DNA of 29,040 bases from IMG/VR virus record IMGVR_UViG_3300027851_000098, positions 1-29,040 of that record; one strand, 5' to 3'. Positions 12,655 to 21,111 of this stretch are shown here, piece by piece. The first letter of the stretch is position 1. Each line of letters starts with the position of its first letter. The stretch comes from a virus. The position numbers were made by a program, and so were the translations under genes. A model generated the notes under the pieces. That model searched no databases and was not told the DNA's origin. It saw only the letters and a program-made list of their open reading frames with translations.

Positions 12655-14668
12655 GCGCATGGCATGGGAGGTGGTAGCCAGCGTCGCACCGCCCGACCCG
12701 CCGGTTGACTACATGGCCTGGGCCGGAGGAAACGTAGTCTATCCTCCCAGCAGTCCGTTTCGCGGTCCGTTCGACCCGCGCAAATGGCCGTTGTTGGGTC
12801 GGATATTTGGTGCACTGGCCCCGGACCATCCATGCAAATACGTTACCCTTCTCGGCTCCGCGCAAACCGGGAAAACCAATATCGCCTTGATATTTCTGGG
12901 CGGCACCATCGATCAGCGTCCCTGCCCCATGCTGTATGTGCAGGCGAGCGACGGCAACGCGGTAAAATTCAGCCGCACGAAGTGGGGGCCGTTTGCCCGT
13001 TCCGTTCCGTCGTTGTCCGGTGCGTTTCCGTCGGGTGGCGCGAAAGAGGGCGGCAACAGCACCCTGTACAAAGAGCGGACCGACGGGCGCGGCTGGCTGC
13101 TGATTGCCGGTGCGAATTCGGAGGTCTCGCTGTCCCAGATCAGTTGCGCCGTTGTCGTCGAGGATGATCTGTCCAAATGGACGGACAACGCTGCGGGCGA
13201 TCCCGAGCCCCAAGCCGACAGTCGCGCCAAGGGCTATCTCGAGGCCAAGATACTCAAAATCGGCACGCCGCTGCTGAAAGACAATTGCCGCACCACGCGC
13301 GCCTATCAGGGCAGCACGATGGAGCGGCCCTGGACGCCATGCCCGCATTGCAACGAGCTGTTCGTGCTGGACTGGGAAAATATGCGCAGGTCCCTGGAGG
13401 GGGACGACGCGGACCCGACCCAGGTCCACGCGACCTGCCCCGCTTGTGACCGCGCGATTGAGGAGTATCACCGCGATTGGATGATGGAGCGCGCGGTCTG
13501 GCGTGCCGAGCATCCGGAGCGGGAAAGCTACAGCGTCGGGTTTTGGACCTGGACGGCGCATTGGCCGTTTACCCCCTGGGTCGATATCGCGCGGGAATGG
13601 CTTGCCGCACGCGGCAACCCCGCCCGCGAACAGGTGTTTCTGAACGATTGGGCGGGGGAGGTGTTCGACGCCCCGTCCGACGCCCCGCCTTGGGAGGAGT
13701 TGCAGAAGCGCGCGGATGCGAATGAGCGGCGTCGCGGGATTGTTCCCGTCCCGGCCCTGCGGCTGGTGTTTGGGATCGACTGTCAGGGCGACCGCGTCGA
13801 ATGGGCGCTGTGGGGTTTCGGTCGCGGCCGTCATCGCTGGCTGATCGATGCGGGCGTGGTACCCGGTCACATCCGCGAGACGGAAACCCGCAAGGGGCTG
13901 AGTGAGGTCATCGCGCGGGAATGGCTGGTGGAGGGGGCTGCCGGTCGCGTCGTCGCCGATCTGGCGGTGATCGACGCGGGCTACAGCCTGCCGGATGTGC
14001 AGGGTTGGGCCAAGGTCCATCCCGGCATGCGCGGCGTGCACCCTGCCACGGGAAAGCCGCGCCCCGGTGTGATCATGATCCGTGGCGCCCCGGGCGATGC
14101 AGCCCCTGTCCTGAAACTGGTCAAACAGGTTCGCGAGGATGGCCGGCTGATCAAGACATCGCGCCGGTTTTTCAACATCGGCGCAAGCCCGCTGAAGATG
14201 GGGCTGTACTACGATTTGAAACGGCCCGACCCGTTGCAGGATGGCTATGTCGATCTGCCCTATGGGATCGAGGGGGCCGAACTGCAGCAGCTGACGGCGG
14301 AGCGCAGGCGCGAAGTCAAGCGGCGGGACGGGTCGAAAAAATACGACTGGGTCAAGCCGGAGGGCCAGGCCAACGAACAGTTGGACATGGCCGTCTATGC
14401 CGCCGGCGGCGCCTATCGTCTGCGGTGGGAGGTGATGTCCGATCAGCAATGGGCGGAACTGGAGGCGGAACGCGCGGCATTACTGGACACATCCCCCATC
14501 GTGGATCTGGAGGAGATGTTGTTGCGTGCCGCATCAAAGCCGCCACGCGGCCTGCCAACGGCGGCATCGGCCAACACGGCGGGTGAAGCGTCCGCCCCTG
14601 CGAACGGCGTGCGCACGCCGGATGCGGGCACGTTGGTGCAACCACAAAAACCGGGGAGGCGATGGTGA
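12617..14668 (+). CDS. Terminase large subunit, GpA family
   Basis: 683 residues, the usual length for lambda GpA-type terminases. Walker A GSAQTGKT at residues 80-87, Walker B CAVVVEDDLSKW, a zinc-binding CPHC...CPAC pair in the middle of the protein, then the nuclease domain beginning LVFGIDCQGDRVEWALWG, where the aspartates should hold metal. The enzyme cuts concatemeric DNA at cos and pumps it into the prohead. The start is uncertain: ATG 12617, 12626 and 12629 lie close together and all overlap the small subunit gene. The last residues overlap the gpW-like gene by 7 bases. Confidence 0.93.
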   Translation: MGRMMEAYLANPERMAWEVVASVAPPDPPVDYMAWAGGNVVYPPSSPFRGPFDPRKWPLLGRIFGALAPDHPCKYVTLLGSAQTGKTNIALIFLGGTIDQRPCPMLYVQASDGNAVKFSRTKWGPFARSVPSLSGAFPSGGAKEGGNSTLYKERTDGRGWLLIAGANSEVSLSQISCAVVVEDDLSKWTDNAAGDPEPQADSRAKGYLEAKILKIGTPLLKDNCRTTRAYQGSTMERPWTPCPHCNELFVLDWENMRRSLEGDDADPTQVHATCPACDRAIEEYHRDWMMERAVWRAEHPERESYSVGFWTWTAHWPFTPWVDIAREWLAARGNPAREQVFLNDWAGEVFDAPSDAPPWEELQKRADANERRRGIVPVPALRLVFGIDCQGDRVEWALWGFGRGRHRWLIDAGVVPGHIRETETRKGLSEVIAREWLVEGAAGRVVADLAVIDAGYSLPDVQGWAKVHPGMRGVHPATGKPRPGVIMIRGAPGDAAPVLKLVKQVREDGRLIKTSRRFFNIGASPLKMGLYYDLKRPDPLQDGYVDLPYGIEGAELQQLTAERRREVKRRDGSKKYDWVKPEGQANEQLDMAVYAAGGAYRLRWEVMSDQQWAELEAERAALLDTSPIVDLEEMLLRAASKPPRGLPTAASANTAGEASAPANGVRTPDAGTLVQPQKPGRRW

Positions 14669-14865
14669 CGACACTGACACAACGTATCGCCGATCTGAAT
14701 GCCGCCCTGGATGGCCTGATCATGGGCCGAACCGAGGTGTCAGTATCGCATAACGGTAAATCGGTGTCGTTCAAACCGGGGGACGAACCGGCGATCCGCC
14801 GCCGCATTGCCGAACTGAACCGAGAGCAGGGGATACGGGTCCGCCCCCTGAAGCCATATTTCTAG
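14662..14865 (+). CDS. Head-tail joining protein, gpW-like
   Basis: 67 residues. LTQRIADLNAALDGLIMG, a short strand VSVSHNGKSVSFKPGD, and a helix IRRRIAELNREQG reproduce the helix-strand-helix layout of lambda gpW, which sits in the connector after packaging. GGGGAGG ribosome site. Lies between terminase and portal, exactly as in lambda. Confidence 0.82.
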   Translation: MVTTLTQRIADLNAALDGLIMGRTEVSVSHNGKSVSFKPGDEPAIRRRIAELNREQGIRVRPLKPYF

Positions 14866-14875
14866 GGGGCGGGTC

Positions 14876-16453
14876 ATGACGCTGGTCAATCTGGACGGCA
14901 CGCCCATGCGGGCTGCGCCGAAGGCGGAAACGCGCACCACATCCTATGTTGGGGCGGATTGGGCGCGGGCGGAAACACGGGGCTGGAATGTCCGCCTCAC
15001 CTCCCCCGACCGGGAGATTTTGCCGGAGCGGGCCGATCTGGTCGCGCGGCAACGGGATCTGGCCCGCAATGACGCGTTTGTGCGCGGGGCGATCCAGACC
15101 AGTGTTGACCGCACCATCGGGGCTACCTGGTCCGTCCAGTCCATGCCGGATTATCGGGCTCTCGGACTGTCCCCCGACTGGGGTTATGAGTTCGGCCGTG
15201 CGGCGGAACGGGTATTTCGCAACTGGCACGGCGACCCGCGAAAATTTCATGACGCGGCGGAACACCAGACATGGCCGGAGATGTGCGGCATGGCCTGGTC
15301 CGGCATCATGCTGGACGGGGAAGCGGTGGCCGTTCTGAGGTCGCTGGATCGCGGCGCGCCCCTGACCACGGCGGTACAGATGGTCGATCCGGATCGGCTG
15401 GGTAATCCTGACGGACGCCCGGATGAGGATCTGTTACGCGGCGGCGTGTCCTTGAATGATGCAGGCGCGGCCATCGGCTATCATTTTCGCGATGCGCATC
15501 CGGGCGATATCGGCGCGTCCTGGCGGTCGGTCAACTATACCTATATTCCGCGCCGCACCAATTGGGGCCGGGCGATGGTAGTGCACTGGTTCCGCAAGTT
15601 GCGGCCTGACCAGCATCGCGGTGTGTCGCCAATTTCCGCCTTGGTCGAACTGGCGGCGATGACCGGCAAATACAAACGGTCAGAGGTGCAGTCGGCCGTG
15701 CTGTCCGCCAGCCTTCCGTTCTTTTTGCGCGGCGCGATGCCGGATCAGTTGGGGGAGTTGTTTGGGGACGCCAGCGACGAAGGAATCGGCGGGTTCGGAA
15801 AACTGCTGGATACGCGCGGGGAATTCTACCGCGACCATGAAATCTCCGTCGATGGCGCGTCCATCCCCCGGCTGTTTTCGGGTGACGAGGTCGTGGTGCC
15901 GGAAACGACCCGCCCGCATGCCGGGCTGTGGTCGTTCTATCAGGTTTTTTTGCGGCATCTGGCGATTGCCACGGGCGGGACCTATGAACAGATCAGCCGG
16001 GATTGGAGCCAGGTCAACTACTCCTCCGCCCGGGCTGCGTTGAACGAGGCGTTTCTGTATATCCAGAATCGACGGGCGGAGTTCGGGGCGGGTTTCTGCC
16101 GCCCGATCTATGCGGCGGTGTTGGAGGAGGCGATTGATACCGGGCTGCTGCGCCTGCCGCCCGGCGCGCCTGATTTCTGGGATGGCTTCGCGGCCTATAC
16201 CCGCTGCTACTGGCTGGGGCCTGGACGGTTGTCGGTCGATGAGACCAAGGAAGCCGACGCGTCGGGCAAAAAGGTCGAACAGTTCCTGTCGTCGCCGCAG
16301 GATGAAGCGGCGGCAATGGGCCGGGATTTCGAAGAAATCCTGGATGACCACGCGCGCGCCGCCCGGATGATGCAGGAACGCGGGCTGACCCGGGTCAGCA
16401 CCACGGGCTATGCCGCGCCCCAGCCGGGGAATGCGGCGGTCAGTGCCGCCTAG
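14876..16453 (+). CDS. Portal protein, lambda family
   Basis: 525 residues. Recognisable portal features: SYVGADWARAETRGWNV, then LVARQRDLARNDAFVRGAIQ, TSVDRTIGATW, the MVDPDRLGNPDGRPDE segment and RKLRPDQHRGVSPISALVEL, all typical of lambda gpB-type portals (PF05136). It forms the dodecameric channel for DNA entry. The C-terminal region is Ala-rich, with a helix around MGRDFEEILDDHARAARMM. Ribosome site AGGGGGCGG. Order gpW-portal-protease is lambda-like. Confidence 0.92.
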   Translation: MTLVNLDGTPMRAAPKAETRTTSYVGADWARAETRGWNVRLTSPDREILPERADLVARQRDLARNDAFVRGAIQTSVDRTIGATWSVQSMPDYRALGLSPDWGYEFGRAAERVFRNWHGDPRKFHDAAEHQTWPEMCGMAWSGIMLDGEAVAVLRSLDRGAPLTTAVQMVDPDRLGNPDGRPDEDLLRGGVSLNDAGAAIGYHFRDAHPGDIGASWRSVNYTYIPRRTNWGRAMVVHWFRKLRPDQHRGVSPISALVELAAMTGKYKRSEVQSAVLSASLPFFLRGAMPDQLGELFGDASDEGIGGFGKLLDTRGEFYRDHEISVDGASIPRLFSGDEVVVPETTRPHAGLWSFYQVFLRHLAIATGGTYEQISRDWSQVNYSSARAALNEAFLYIQNRRAEFGAGFCRPIYAAVLEEAIDTGLLRLPPGAPDFWDGFAAYTRCYWLGPGRLSVDETKEADASGKKVEQFLSSPQDEAAAMGRDFEEILDDHARAARMMQERGLTRVSTTGYAAPQPGNAAVSAA

Positions 16454-16467
16454 GGGAGATCGTGACA

Positions 16468-17388
16468 ATGGATCTGGTATCGATCCGGGCGCGCATGACG
16501 CGCCCGCTGGTGGCCGATCTGCGCACCATCGATGCGGTGCTGTCGGCCATTGGCCCCCGCATGGGGCTGGGGCCGGCCCGGCTGGCATCCGACCCGATGC
16601 GCGTGATCGGCGGCCGCAATCTGGCGATGGAGGATGATGAGGCGGGGGAGCGTCGTCGCATCTCCGCTTTCCCGCCGCTGGATATGGAATCTCCGCGTCC
16701 GGGGGAATGGCGACCCTATGACGTGTATGGGCCGCTGGCCCTGATCTGCGTGCATGGGGTGCTGGTGTCGCGCGGGGCCTGGATCGGCGCCGATTGCGGC
16801 ATGACCAGCTATGAGGGGCTGCGTATCCAGATTGATACGGCCCTGGCCGACCCCGACATTCGGGGCATCGTGTTTGATGTCAACTCGGGGGGTGGGGAGG
16901 CGGCGGGGTGTTTCGATCTGGCGGACCGGATTTATGCCGCCCGCCAGATCAAGCCCAGCCTCGCCATCGTCGGCGACTGGGCCTGTAGTGCGGCCTATGC
17001 GGTCGCCTCCTCCGCGGCAGGGATGGCTGCCCCGCGCGTCTGCGATGTGGGTTCCATCGGTGTCTGGTCGCTGCATTGGGACATGTCCAAACAGTTGGAG
17101 GCGGAGGGGCTGGCCCCGACCCTGGTTTTCGCGGGCGACCACAAAATCGACGGGCATCCCTTCGCGGCCCTGCCCGACACGGTGCGCGACCGCATGCAGC
17201 GGGATGCCGACGATATCCGCACCCTGTTTGCCGAGTGTGTTGCCCGCAATCGCGGGCTGTCCGTCGATGCCGTGTTGGCGACGGAGGCGGATGTCTATGC
17301 CGGAGCCCAGGCCCTGGAAACGGGCCTGATTGATGAGGTGGCGGACCGTCACGCGGCGGTGGCCGAATTTCTGGAGGTGATCGGATGA
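16468..17388 (+). CDS. Prohead protease, S49/SppA family (lambda gpC-like)
   Basis: 306 residues. VFDVNSGGGEAAG (about 136-147) is the SppA oxyanion region, the serine nucleophile is in WACSAAYAVAS (Ser about 174), and the general-base lysine in FAGDHKIDGHPF (Lys about 226). Expected to process scaffold and portal during head maturation. Start: GTG 16462 is only 3 bases from the GGGGAG ribosome site, whereas ATG 16468 has a 9-base spacing and is preferred. Overlaps the acidic scaffold candidate by ATGA. Confidence 0.9.
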   Translation: MDLVSIRARMTRPLVADLRTIDAVLSAIGPRMGLGPARLASDPMRVIGGRNLAMEDDEAGERRRISAFPPLDMESPRPGEWRPYDVYGPLALICVHGVLVSRGAWIGADCGMTSYEGLRIQIDTALADPDIRGIVFDVNSGGGEAAGCFDLADRIYAARQIKPSLAIVGDWACSAAYAVASSAAGMAAPRVCDVGSIGVWSLHWDMSKQLEAEGLAPTLVFAGDHKIDGHPFAALPDTVRDRMQRDADDIRTLFAECVARNRGLSVDAVLATEADVYAGAQALETGLIDEVADRHAAVAEFLEVIG

Positions 17389-17906
17389 GTGCCAAAGCTG
17401 GTGGCGGCCTGCGCGCCGCGCTGAGTGGTGTGTTCAAACGCGGCGCGGGGCGGGTCGAAGACATGCCCCCGAAGGAGGAGGAGGAAGAAAAGGCTGCCCC
17501 CGCCACGACGGAAGGCGAGGAGGAGGAAAAGGCCGCGCAGGAGGGCGAGGAAGAAAAGGCCAATCCCGCCAAGGCGGAAGGCGACGAGAACGAGGAGGAG
17601 GACGCGCCGGTTGCCGGCGACAATGCCCAGGCCGCCCGCGACCGCGAGCGCCTGCGCACCGCGCGCGTGCTGGCCGATCCGCGCGCGGAAGGCCGCATGC
17701 GCCAGGCGGCCCGCCTGCTGGCGCAGACCGACATGTCTTCGACCGACATTCTGGGCCTGTTGGGCGATAGCCCGCGCGCCATCCGCGCGGGGGGGTATCC
17801 CGATCCGAAAATCGGTGCATCAGCCCCGCCTGCCCCGCAGGGCGGCGCGGCGCTGATCGCCGATGCTCAGCGTCGGCGCGATGCCGCAACGCAGAAGGGG
17901 AATTGA
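17385..17906 (+). CDS. Acidic scaffold-like protein
   Basis: 173 residues. A basic start (VFKRGAGRVED), then a very acidic Glu/Lys/Ala tract at about residues 28-75 with runs such as EEEEEKAA, then a helical segment RDRERLRTARVLADPRAEGR and a Pro/Ala linker. Composition and the site between protease and decoration protein match the lambda Nu3 scaffold. In lambda Nu3 shares the frame and C-terminus of gpC; here the gene is in a different frame and starts by its own ATGA overlap, so it is an independent product. Confidence 0.65.
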   Translation: MSAKAGGGLRAALSGVFKRGAGRVEDMPPKEEEEEKAAPATTEGEEEEKAAQEGEEEKANPAKAEGDENEEEDAPVAGDNAQAARDRERLRTARVLADPRAEGRMRQAARLLAQTDMSSTDILGLLGDSPRAIRAGGYPDPKIGASAPPAPQGGAALIADAQRRRDAATQKGN

Positions 17907-17907
17907 C

Positions 17908-18591
17908 ATGGGTGAACTCGCAACCTGGTCTGGCACTGCGCCGAAAGTCTTGGGCTCTCTGGTCGTCAAGGAATTGGACCCGGATTTCAGCCGGTCCAAC
18001 CGCACGCTCCTGGGCGGCGCTGGTTCCTCCCGCTCCATCGTGCTGGGCACCGTGCTGGGCGCCATTCTGTTTGCGGCCCCGGTCGCCGCCGCTGCCGGTG
18101 GCAATGTGGGTAATGGCGTGATCGGGGGGGTGTCCCTTGGGCGCGATACGCAGATCGGCGTCTACCGCATCACATGCGTTGCGGAAGCGGCCAACGGCGG
18201 CACCTTCTCGGTCGTCGCGCCGAACGGCGTTCGCCTTGCCGACGCGACGGTCGGTGTCGAATATGTCGCCGCCCATCTGGAATTCGAAATCCAGGATGGC
18301 GCGACGGATTTCGTTATCGGCGATGTATTCACCATCACGGTCGCGGCGGGGTCCAGGAAGCTGGTCGCCCTTGATCCCGATGCGACGGATGGATCGCAGA
18401 TCGCCTCCGATGTCGCGTTCCGGGAGACGGTCGCGCCGGATGGCGTCGATGTCGGGATCGTTACGCTCTCGGGGCATGCGATCCTGAAATCGGGCGGGCT
18501 CGTCTGGCCTGATGGCATCACCGACAACCAGCGGAACGCCGCGCTTGCCGATCTGGCGGCGCTCGGCCTGCGCGTCATTATGGAGGGCTGA
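17908..18591 (+). CDS. Head decoration protein, lambda gpD-like
   Basis: 227 residues; longer than lambda gpD (110). The N-terminal and C-terminal parts (LVVKELDPDFSRSNRTLL, then SGHAILKSGGLVWPDGI) are typical of HDPD-family decoration proteins. Inserted between them is a beta-rich stretch (IGVYRITCVAEA, GGTFSVVAPNGVRL, FEIQDGATDFVIGDVFTITV) found in long members of the family. Trimers would stabilise the expanded capsid. Ribosome site AAGGGGA; the frame is open upstream to 17863, inside the previous gene. Confidence 0.85.
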   Translation: MGELATWSGTAPKVLGSLVVKELDPDFSRSNRTLLGGAGSSRSIVLGTVLGAILFAAPVAAAAGGNVGNGVIGGVSLGRDTQIGVYRITCVAEAANGGTFSVVAPNGVRLADATVGVEYVAAHLEFEIQDGATDFVIGDVFTITVAAGSRKLVALDPDATDGSQIASDVAFRETVAPDGVDVGIVTLSGHAILKSGGLVWPDGITDNQRNAALADLAALGLRVIMEG

Positions 18592-18593
18592 TC

Positions 18594-19613
18594 ATGAATG
18601 ACATCAACACCTGGCGTTGGCCCTTCACGAATGCGGAAACGACGGAAGCCGTCAACCTGCTGCCGAATGTTTATGGCAAGATCGGCGGCCTGGGTCTGTT
18701 CCCTGTCGATGCGATTTCCAGCACGGTTGCGCGGGTCGATATCAAGGACGGTACCGTTTCGGTTATGGGCGCGTCTGACCGCGGCGCTCCGCCCAACCAG
18801 ACTCTCTCCCGTGATGAGGAGGGCATCAAGCTTGTCCAGGTTCCGCATTTCCCGGGCCGGGATCGCCTGACCCCGGACGATATTCAGGACAAGTTTCTGT
18901 TCGGCACCAATTCGCTGCGGACGGTCCAGTCTGCCGCGAACGACTTCCTCGCGAAGCTTCGTATGCAGCACGATATCACGCTGGAATACCTGCGCATGAC
19001 TGCCTTGAAGGGGCAGCTTCGCGACGGCTTCGGCAAGCTGTTGCTTGACAGCTATTCGCTGTTCGGGGTCACCAAGAAAATCGTGTACTTCGATCTCGCC
19101 AATGATGCGGTAAATCCCCGGACAAAGACCTATGAAATCCTCCGTTACATGGAGGATAATCTCCGGGGTGAAACCATGACGGGCGCCCGTGTCGAGGTTG
19201 CGCCGGATTTCATGGATACGCTGATCGACCATCCCATGGTCCGCGAGGCGTTCTACTATGCCTCTGCGGGGCGTAACGTGGATGATGTCCGAAAAAACTT
19301 CAGCTATGGCGGCGTGACCTTCAGCGAATACAATGCGAGCGTGTCATTGCGTGATGGCACCTCTGCTCGTCTGATCGAACCGGGCTTCGGCCATGCTTTC
19401 CCCGTGGGCATGACGCAGGGTACGGACAAAACCTATGCGGCCCCAGCACATCGCATGGGCGCGGTCAATCGCCCTGGGTCGTTGATCGACGTCTCGGTAC
19501 TCGATCTCGATCACGGGTCCGGGATCGAATTCGATCATCAGATGAATGGTCTGCCGATCTTCCGCCGCCCTGCTTTGTTGGTGGAATGCCGGAAGGGCGC
19601 CGATCCGGGCTGA
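18594..19613 (+). CDS. Major capsid protein, lambda gpE family
   Basis: 339 residues, matching the lambda gpE type (about 341). INTWRWPFTNAETTEAVNLL, the VARVDIKDGTVSVM strand, VPHFPGRDRLTPDDIQ, the helix LRTVQSAANDFLAKLRMQ and the C-terminal GLPIFRRPALLVECRKG are all gpE-like (PF03864). Assembles the icosahedral shell. GGAGGG ribosome site 6 bases upstream. The last gene before the terminator at 19645, suggesting that capsid and decoration proteins end a transcript. Confidence 0.92.
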   Translation: MNDINTWRWPFTNAETTEAVNLLPNVYGKIGGLGLFPVDAISSTVARVDIKDGTVSVMGASDRGAPPNQTLSRDEEGIKLVQVPHFPGRDRLTPDDIQDKFLFGTNSLRTVQSAANDFLAKLRMQHDITLEYLRMTALKGQLRDGFGKLLLDSYSLFGVTKKIVYFDLANDAVNPRTKTYEILRYMEDNLRGETMTGARVEVAPDFMDTLIDHPMVREAFYYASAGRNVDDVRKNFSYGGVTFSEYNASVSLRDGTSARLIEPGFGHAFPVGMTQGTDKTYAAPAHRMGAVNRPGSLIDVSVLDLDHGSGIEFDHQMNGLPIFRRPALLVECRKGADPG

Positions 19614-19644
19614 TCGAAATCCTTGCCTACCTTGTCGGAAACTG

Positions 19645-19678
19645 CCCCCGCGCGCGCCGTGCGCGGGGGTGTCTTTTT
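19645..19678 (+). terminator. Rho-independent terminator after the capsid gene
   Basis: CCCCCGCGC (19645-19653) and GCGCGGGGG (19661-19669) form a perfect 9-bp stem with a 7-base loop, followed by TGTCTTTTT. It would lower expression of connector and tail genes relative to capsid. Nothing else is seen in 19614-19743 except a GGAGGG ribosome site for the next gene. Confidence 0.85.
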
Positions 19679-19743
19679 GCATCGGCCCGCGCCGTGTCGC
19701 GCGGCGTGGCCCCATGCAAATCGGCGAATATGGAGGGTGCATC

Positions 19744-20073
19744 ATGTCGGAATTTCTGAAATCGGGCCGGGTCTATATGGCCGGTTTCGACCCGCTGCGG
19801 TCCGCCGCGGCGCGCCGCGCGGGCCTGCCGGATCAGTCCGCCAAGGAAGCGGAATCCAAGGCCCGCGCGGAAGCGGATGCCAAGGCCCGCGCGGAAGCGG
19901 AAGCCAAGGAGGCGGAAGCCAAGGCCCGTGCGGAAGCGGAAGCCAAGGAGGCGGAAGCCAAGGCCCGTGCGGAAGCGGAGACCAAGGAGGCGGCCGCTTC
20001 GCCTGTTTCGCCGCCCGCCGATCCCGCGCCGCAGCCCCGTTCCCGTCGCCCGCCCCGCGATAACGGCGGCTGA
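19744..20073 (+). CDS. Repeat-rich helical protein after the capsid gene (gpFI-position)
   Basis: 109 residues. After a short start (MSEFLKSGRVYMAGFDPLRS) it holds a 13-residue unit, KARAEAEAKEAEA, three times (the last degenerate), preceded by a shorter KARAEADA unit; the DNA shows the same 39-base period. This gives a long charged alpha-helix. A Pro/Arg tail follows (PVSPPADPAPQPRSR). The lambda counterpart position holds gpFI, a packaging accessory, but sequence similarity cannot be claimed. Strong GGAGGG ribosome site; the frame is open upstream of the ATG over the terminator. Confidence 0.6.
   Translation: MSEFLKSGRVYMAGFDPLRSAAARRAGLPDQSAKEAESKARAEADAKARAEAEAKEAEAKARAEAEAKEAEAKARAEAETKEAAASPVSPPADPAPQPRSRRPPRDNGG
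19853..19990 (+). repeat. 39-bp in-frame tandem repeat
   Basis: Three tandem copies of a 39-base unit built on AAGGCCCGYGCGGAAGCGGA and GCCAAGGAGGCGGAA, encoding the 13-residue helix repeat, preceded by a shorter copy. Copy number could vary between strains by slippage or recombination. Confidence 0.65.
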
Positions 20074-20109
20074 TCCCGCTACCGTCGCCCGCCCTAGGGA
20101 GTGCCCGCC

Positions 20110-20415
20110 ATGCCGGTGGATTTCGGCCGTACCGGTCGCGCGATCCTGCGCGCATTCGGGGAGAGTATGACCACGCCCCGCGCCGCCATCCAGGTCGATT
20201 TTCGCGACGGGATGGCGGAGGTAACGGGGCTGGAGGGGCAGCCCATTGTCGGGCGGCTGGTGCAGGGCGGCTTTATGCATGCTGATGATCCGGCCCTGGC
20301 GCGCGGCCAAACCGTGACCGTGCGCGGCACATCGTTCCGGGTTTCGCGCGTCGACCCGCCCGACGATAGCGGCTGGTCAACCATGGTGCTGGAGGTGGCG
20401 GGCCATGCCGGATAA
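20110..20415 (+). CDS. Putative head-tail connector protein (gpFII-like position)
   Basis: 101 residues. MPVDFGRTGRAILRAFGESM is followed by strands (AAIQVDFRDGMAEV, VTVRGTSFRVSRVDPPDD, WSTMVLEVAG), a small beta fold of the size and position of lambda gpFII attachment proteins. The start at 20110 is preferred to GTG 20101 because AGGGAG lies 8 bases before it. Overlaps the next gene by 11 bases. Confidence 0.6.
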   Translation: MPVDFGRTGRAILRAFGESMTTPRAAIQVDFRDGMAEVTGLEGQPIVGRLVQGGFMHADDPALARGQTVTVRGTSFRVSRVDPPDDSGWSTMVLEVAGHAG

Positions 20416-20923
20416 CCGCGCTTTGGACGATCTGGCGGGCGATATCCTGGCCGCATTGACCCGCGCCAAAACGGCGGGCTGGTCGATCACGGTGCTGGAT
20501 ACGCCATCCGACGACATCCCCGCCGATGAGATGCCGGTGGTGGAGGTTTTTCCGGATAGCGAGGATGAGAGTTTTGCATCCTCCGCCATCTCCCCCCAGA
20601 CCACGGGGGCGGTGATGATCGTGGTCAAAACCACGGCATCCAATGGCTGGCGCGCGCGGGTCAAACCTCATGCCGATGCCGCGCGCGCCGTGTTGTTGCA
20701 GGATGCGGCGCTGTGCGATGCCTGGGGTCTGCCCGAACAGTTAAGCCGCAGCTGGCGCGCGGGGGGCGATGGGCATGCCTTCGCCGGCTGTCTGATCCGC
20801 GCCACCTATCGCTACACCACGCTGATTGAGGCCCCGGCCCGCCCCGATATCAACCGGGTGGATGGGCTGGGCGAATTCGCCGGGCATCAGCTCGGCTTTA
20901 CCATCATCCGTGAGGAGGGCTGA
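20405..20923 (+). CDS. Tail completion protein, Mu gp37/lambda gpU-like position
   Basis: 172 residues. An N-terminal helix (LDDLAGDILAALTRAK) is followed by VVEVFPDSEDESF, a strand AVMIVVKTTA and helices around VKPHADAARAVLLQ, then FAGCLIRATYRYTTLIEAP. This helix-strand arrangement and the place between connector and the gp38-like gene match tail terminator proteins such as DUF1834/gp37 of Mu. Assigned by position and shape, not a clear motif. Confidence 0.6.
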   Translation: MPDNRALDDLAGDILAALTRAKTAGWSITVLDTPSDDIPADEMPVVEVFPDSEDESFASSAISPQTTGAVMIVVKTTASNGWRARVKPHADAARAVLLQDAALCDAWGLPEQLSRSWRAGGDGHAFAGCLIRATYRYTTLIEAPARPDINRVDGLGEFAGHQLGFTIIREEG

Positions 20924-20928
20924 CCGCC

Positions 20929-21111
20929 ATGCGTATCAATCCCAGTTCGGGGGCGCGGCTGCGTCACCCGCTGTCGCAATCCGTGCTGGTGCCGGCCCCT
21001 GAGGGCCATGAGGTGCCGTCCGACTGGGGTCGCCGCCGCATCGCGGACGGGTCGGCCCTGGAGGTCAAACCCGTCAACGTCAAGGCGCAGAAAAAGGATT
21101 CCGGGAAATGA
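20929..21111 (+). CDS. DUF2635 protein (Mu gp38-like)
   Basis: 60 residues. GARLRHPLSQSVLVPAPEGH followed by EVPSDWGRRRIADGSALEV matches the small DUF2635 proteins (P..G..VP....W.RR..DGD) found before the tail sheath gene in Mu-like phages. Lys-rich end. Overlaps the sheath gene by ATGA. Confidence 0.8.
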   Translation: MRINPSSGARLRHPLSQSVLVPAPEGHEVPSDWGRRRIADGSALEVKPVNVKAQKKDSGK

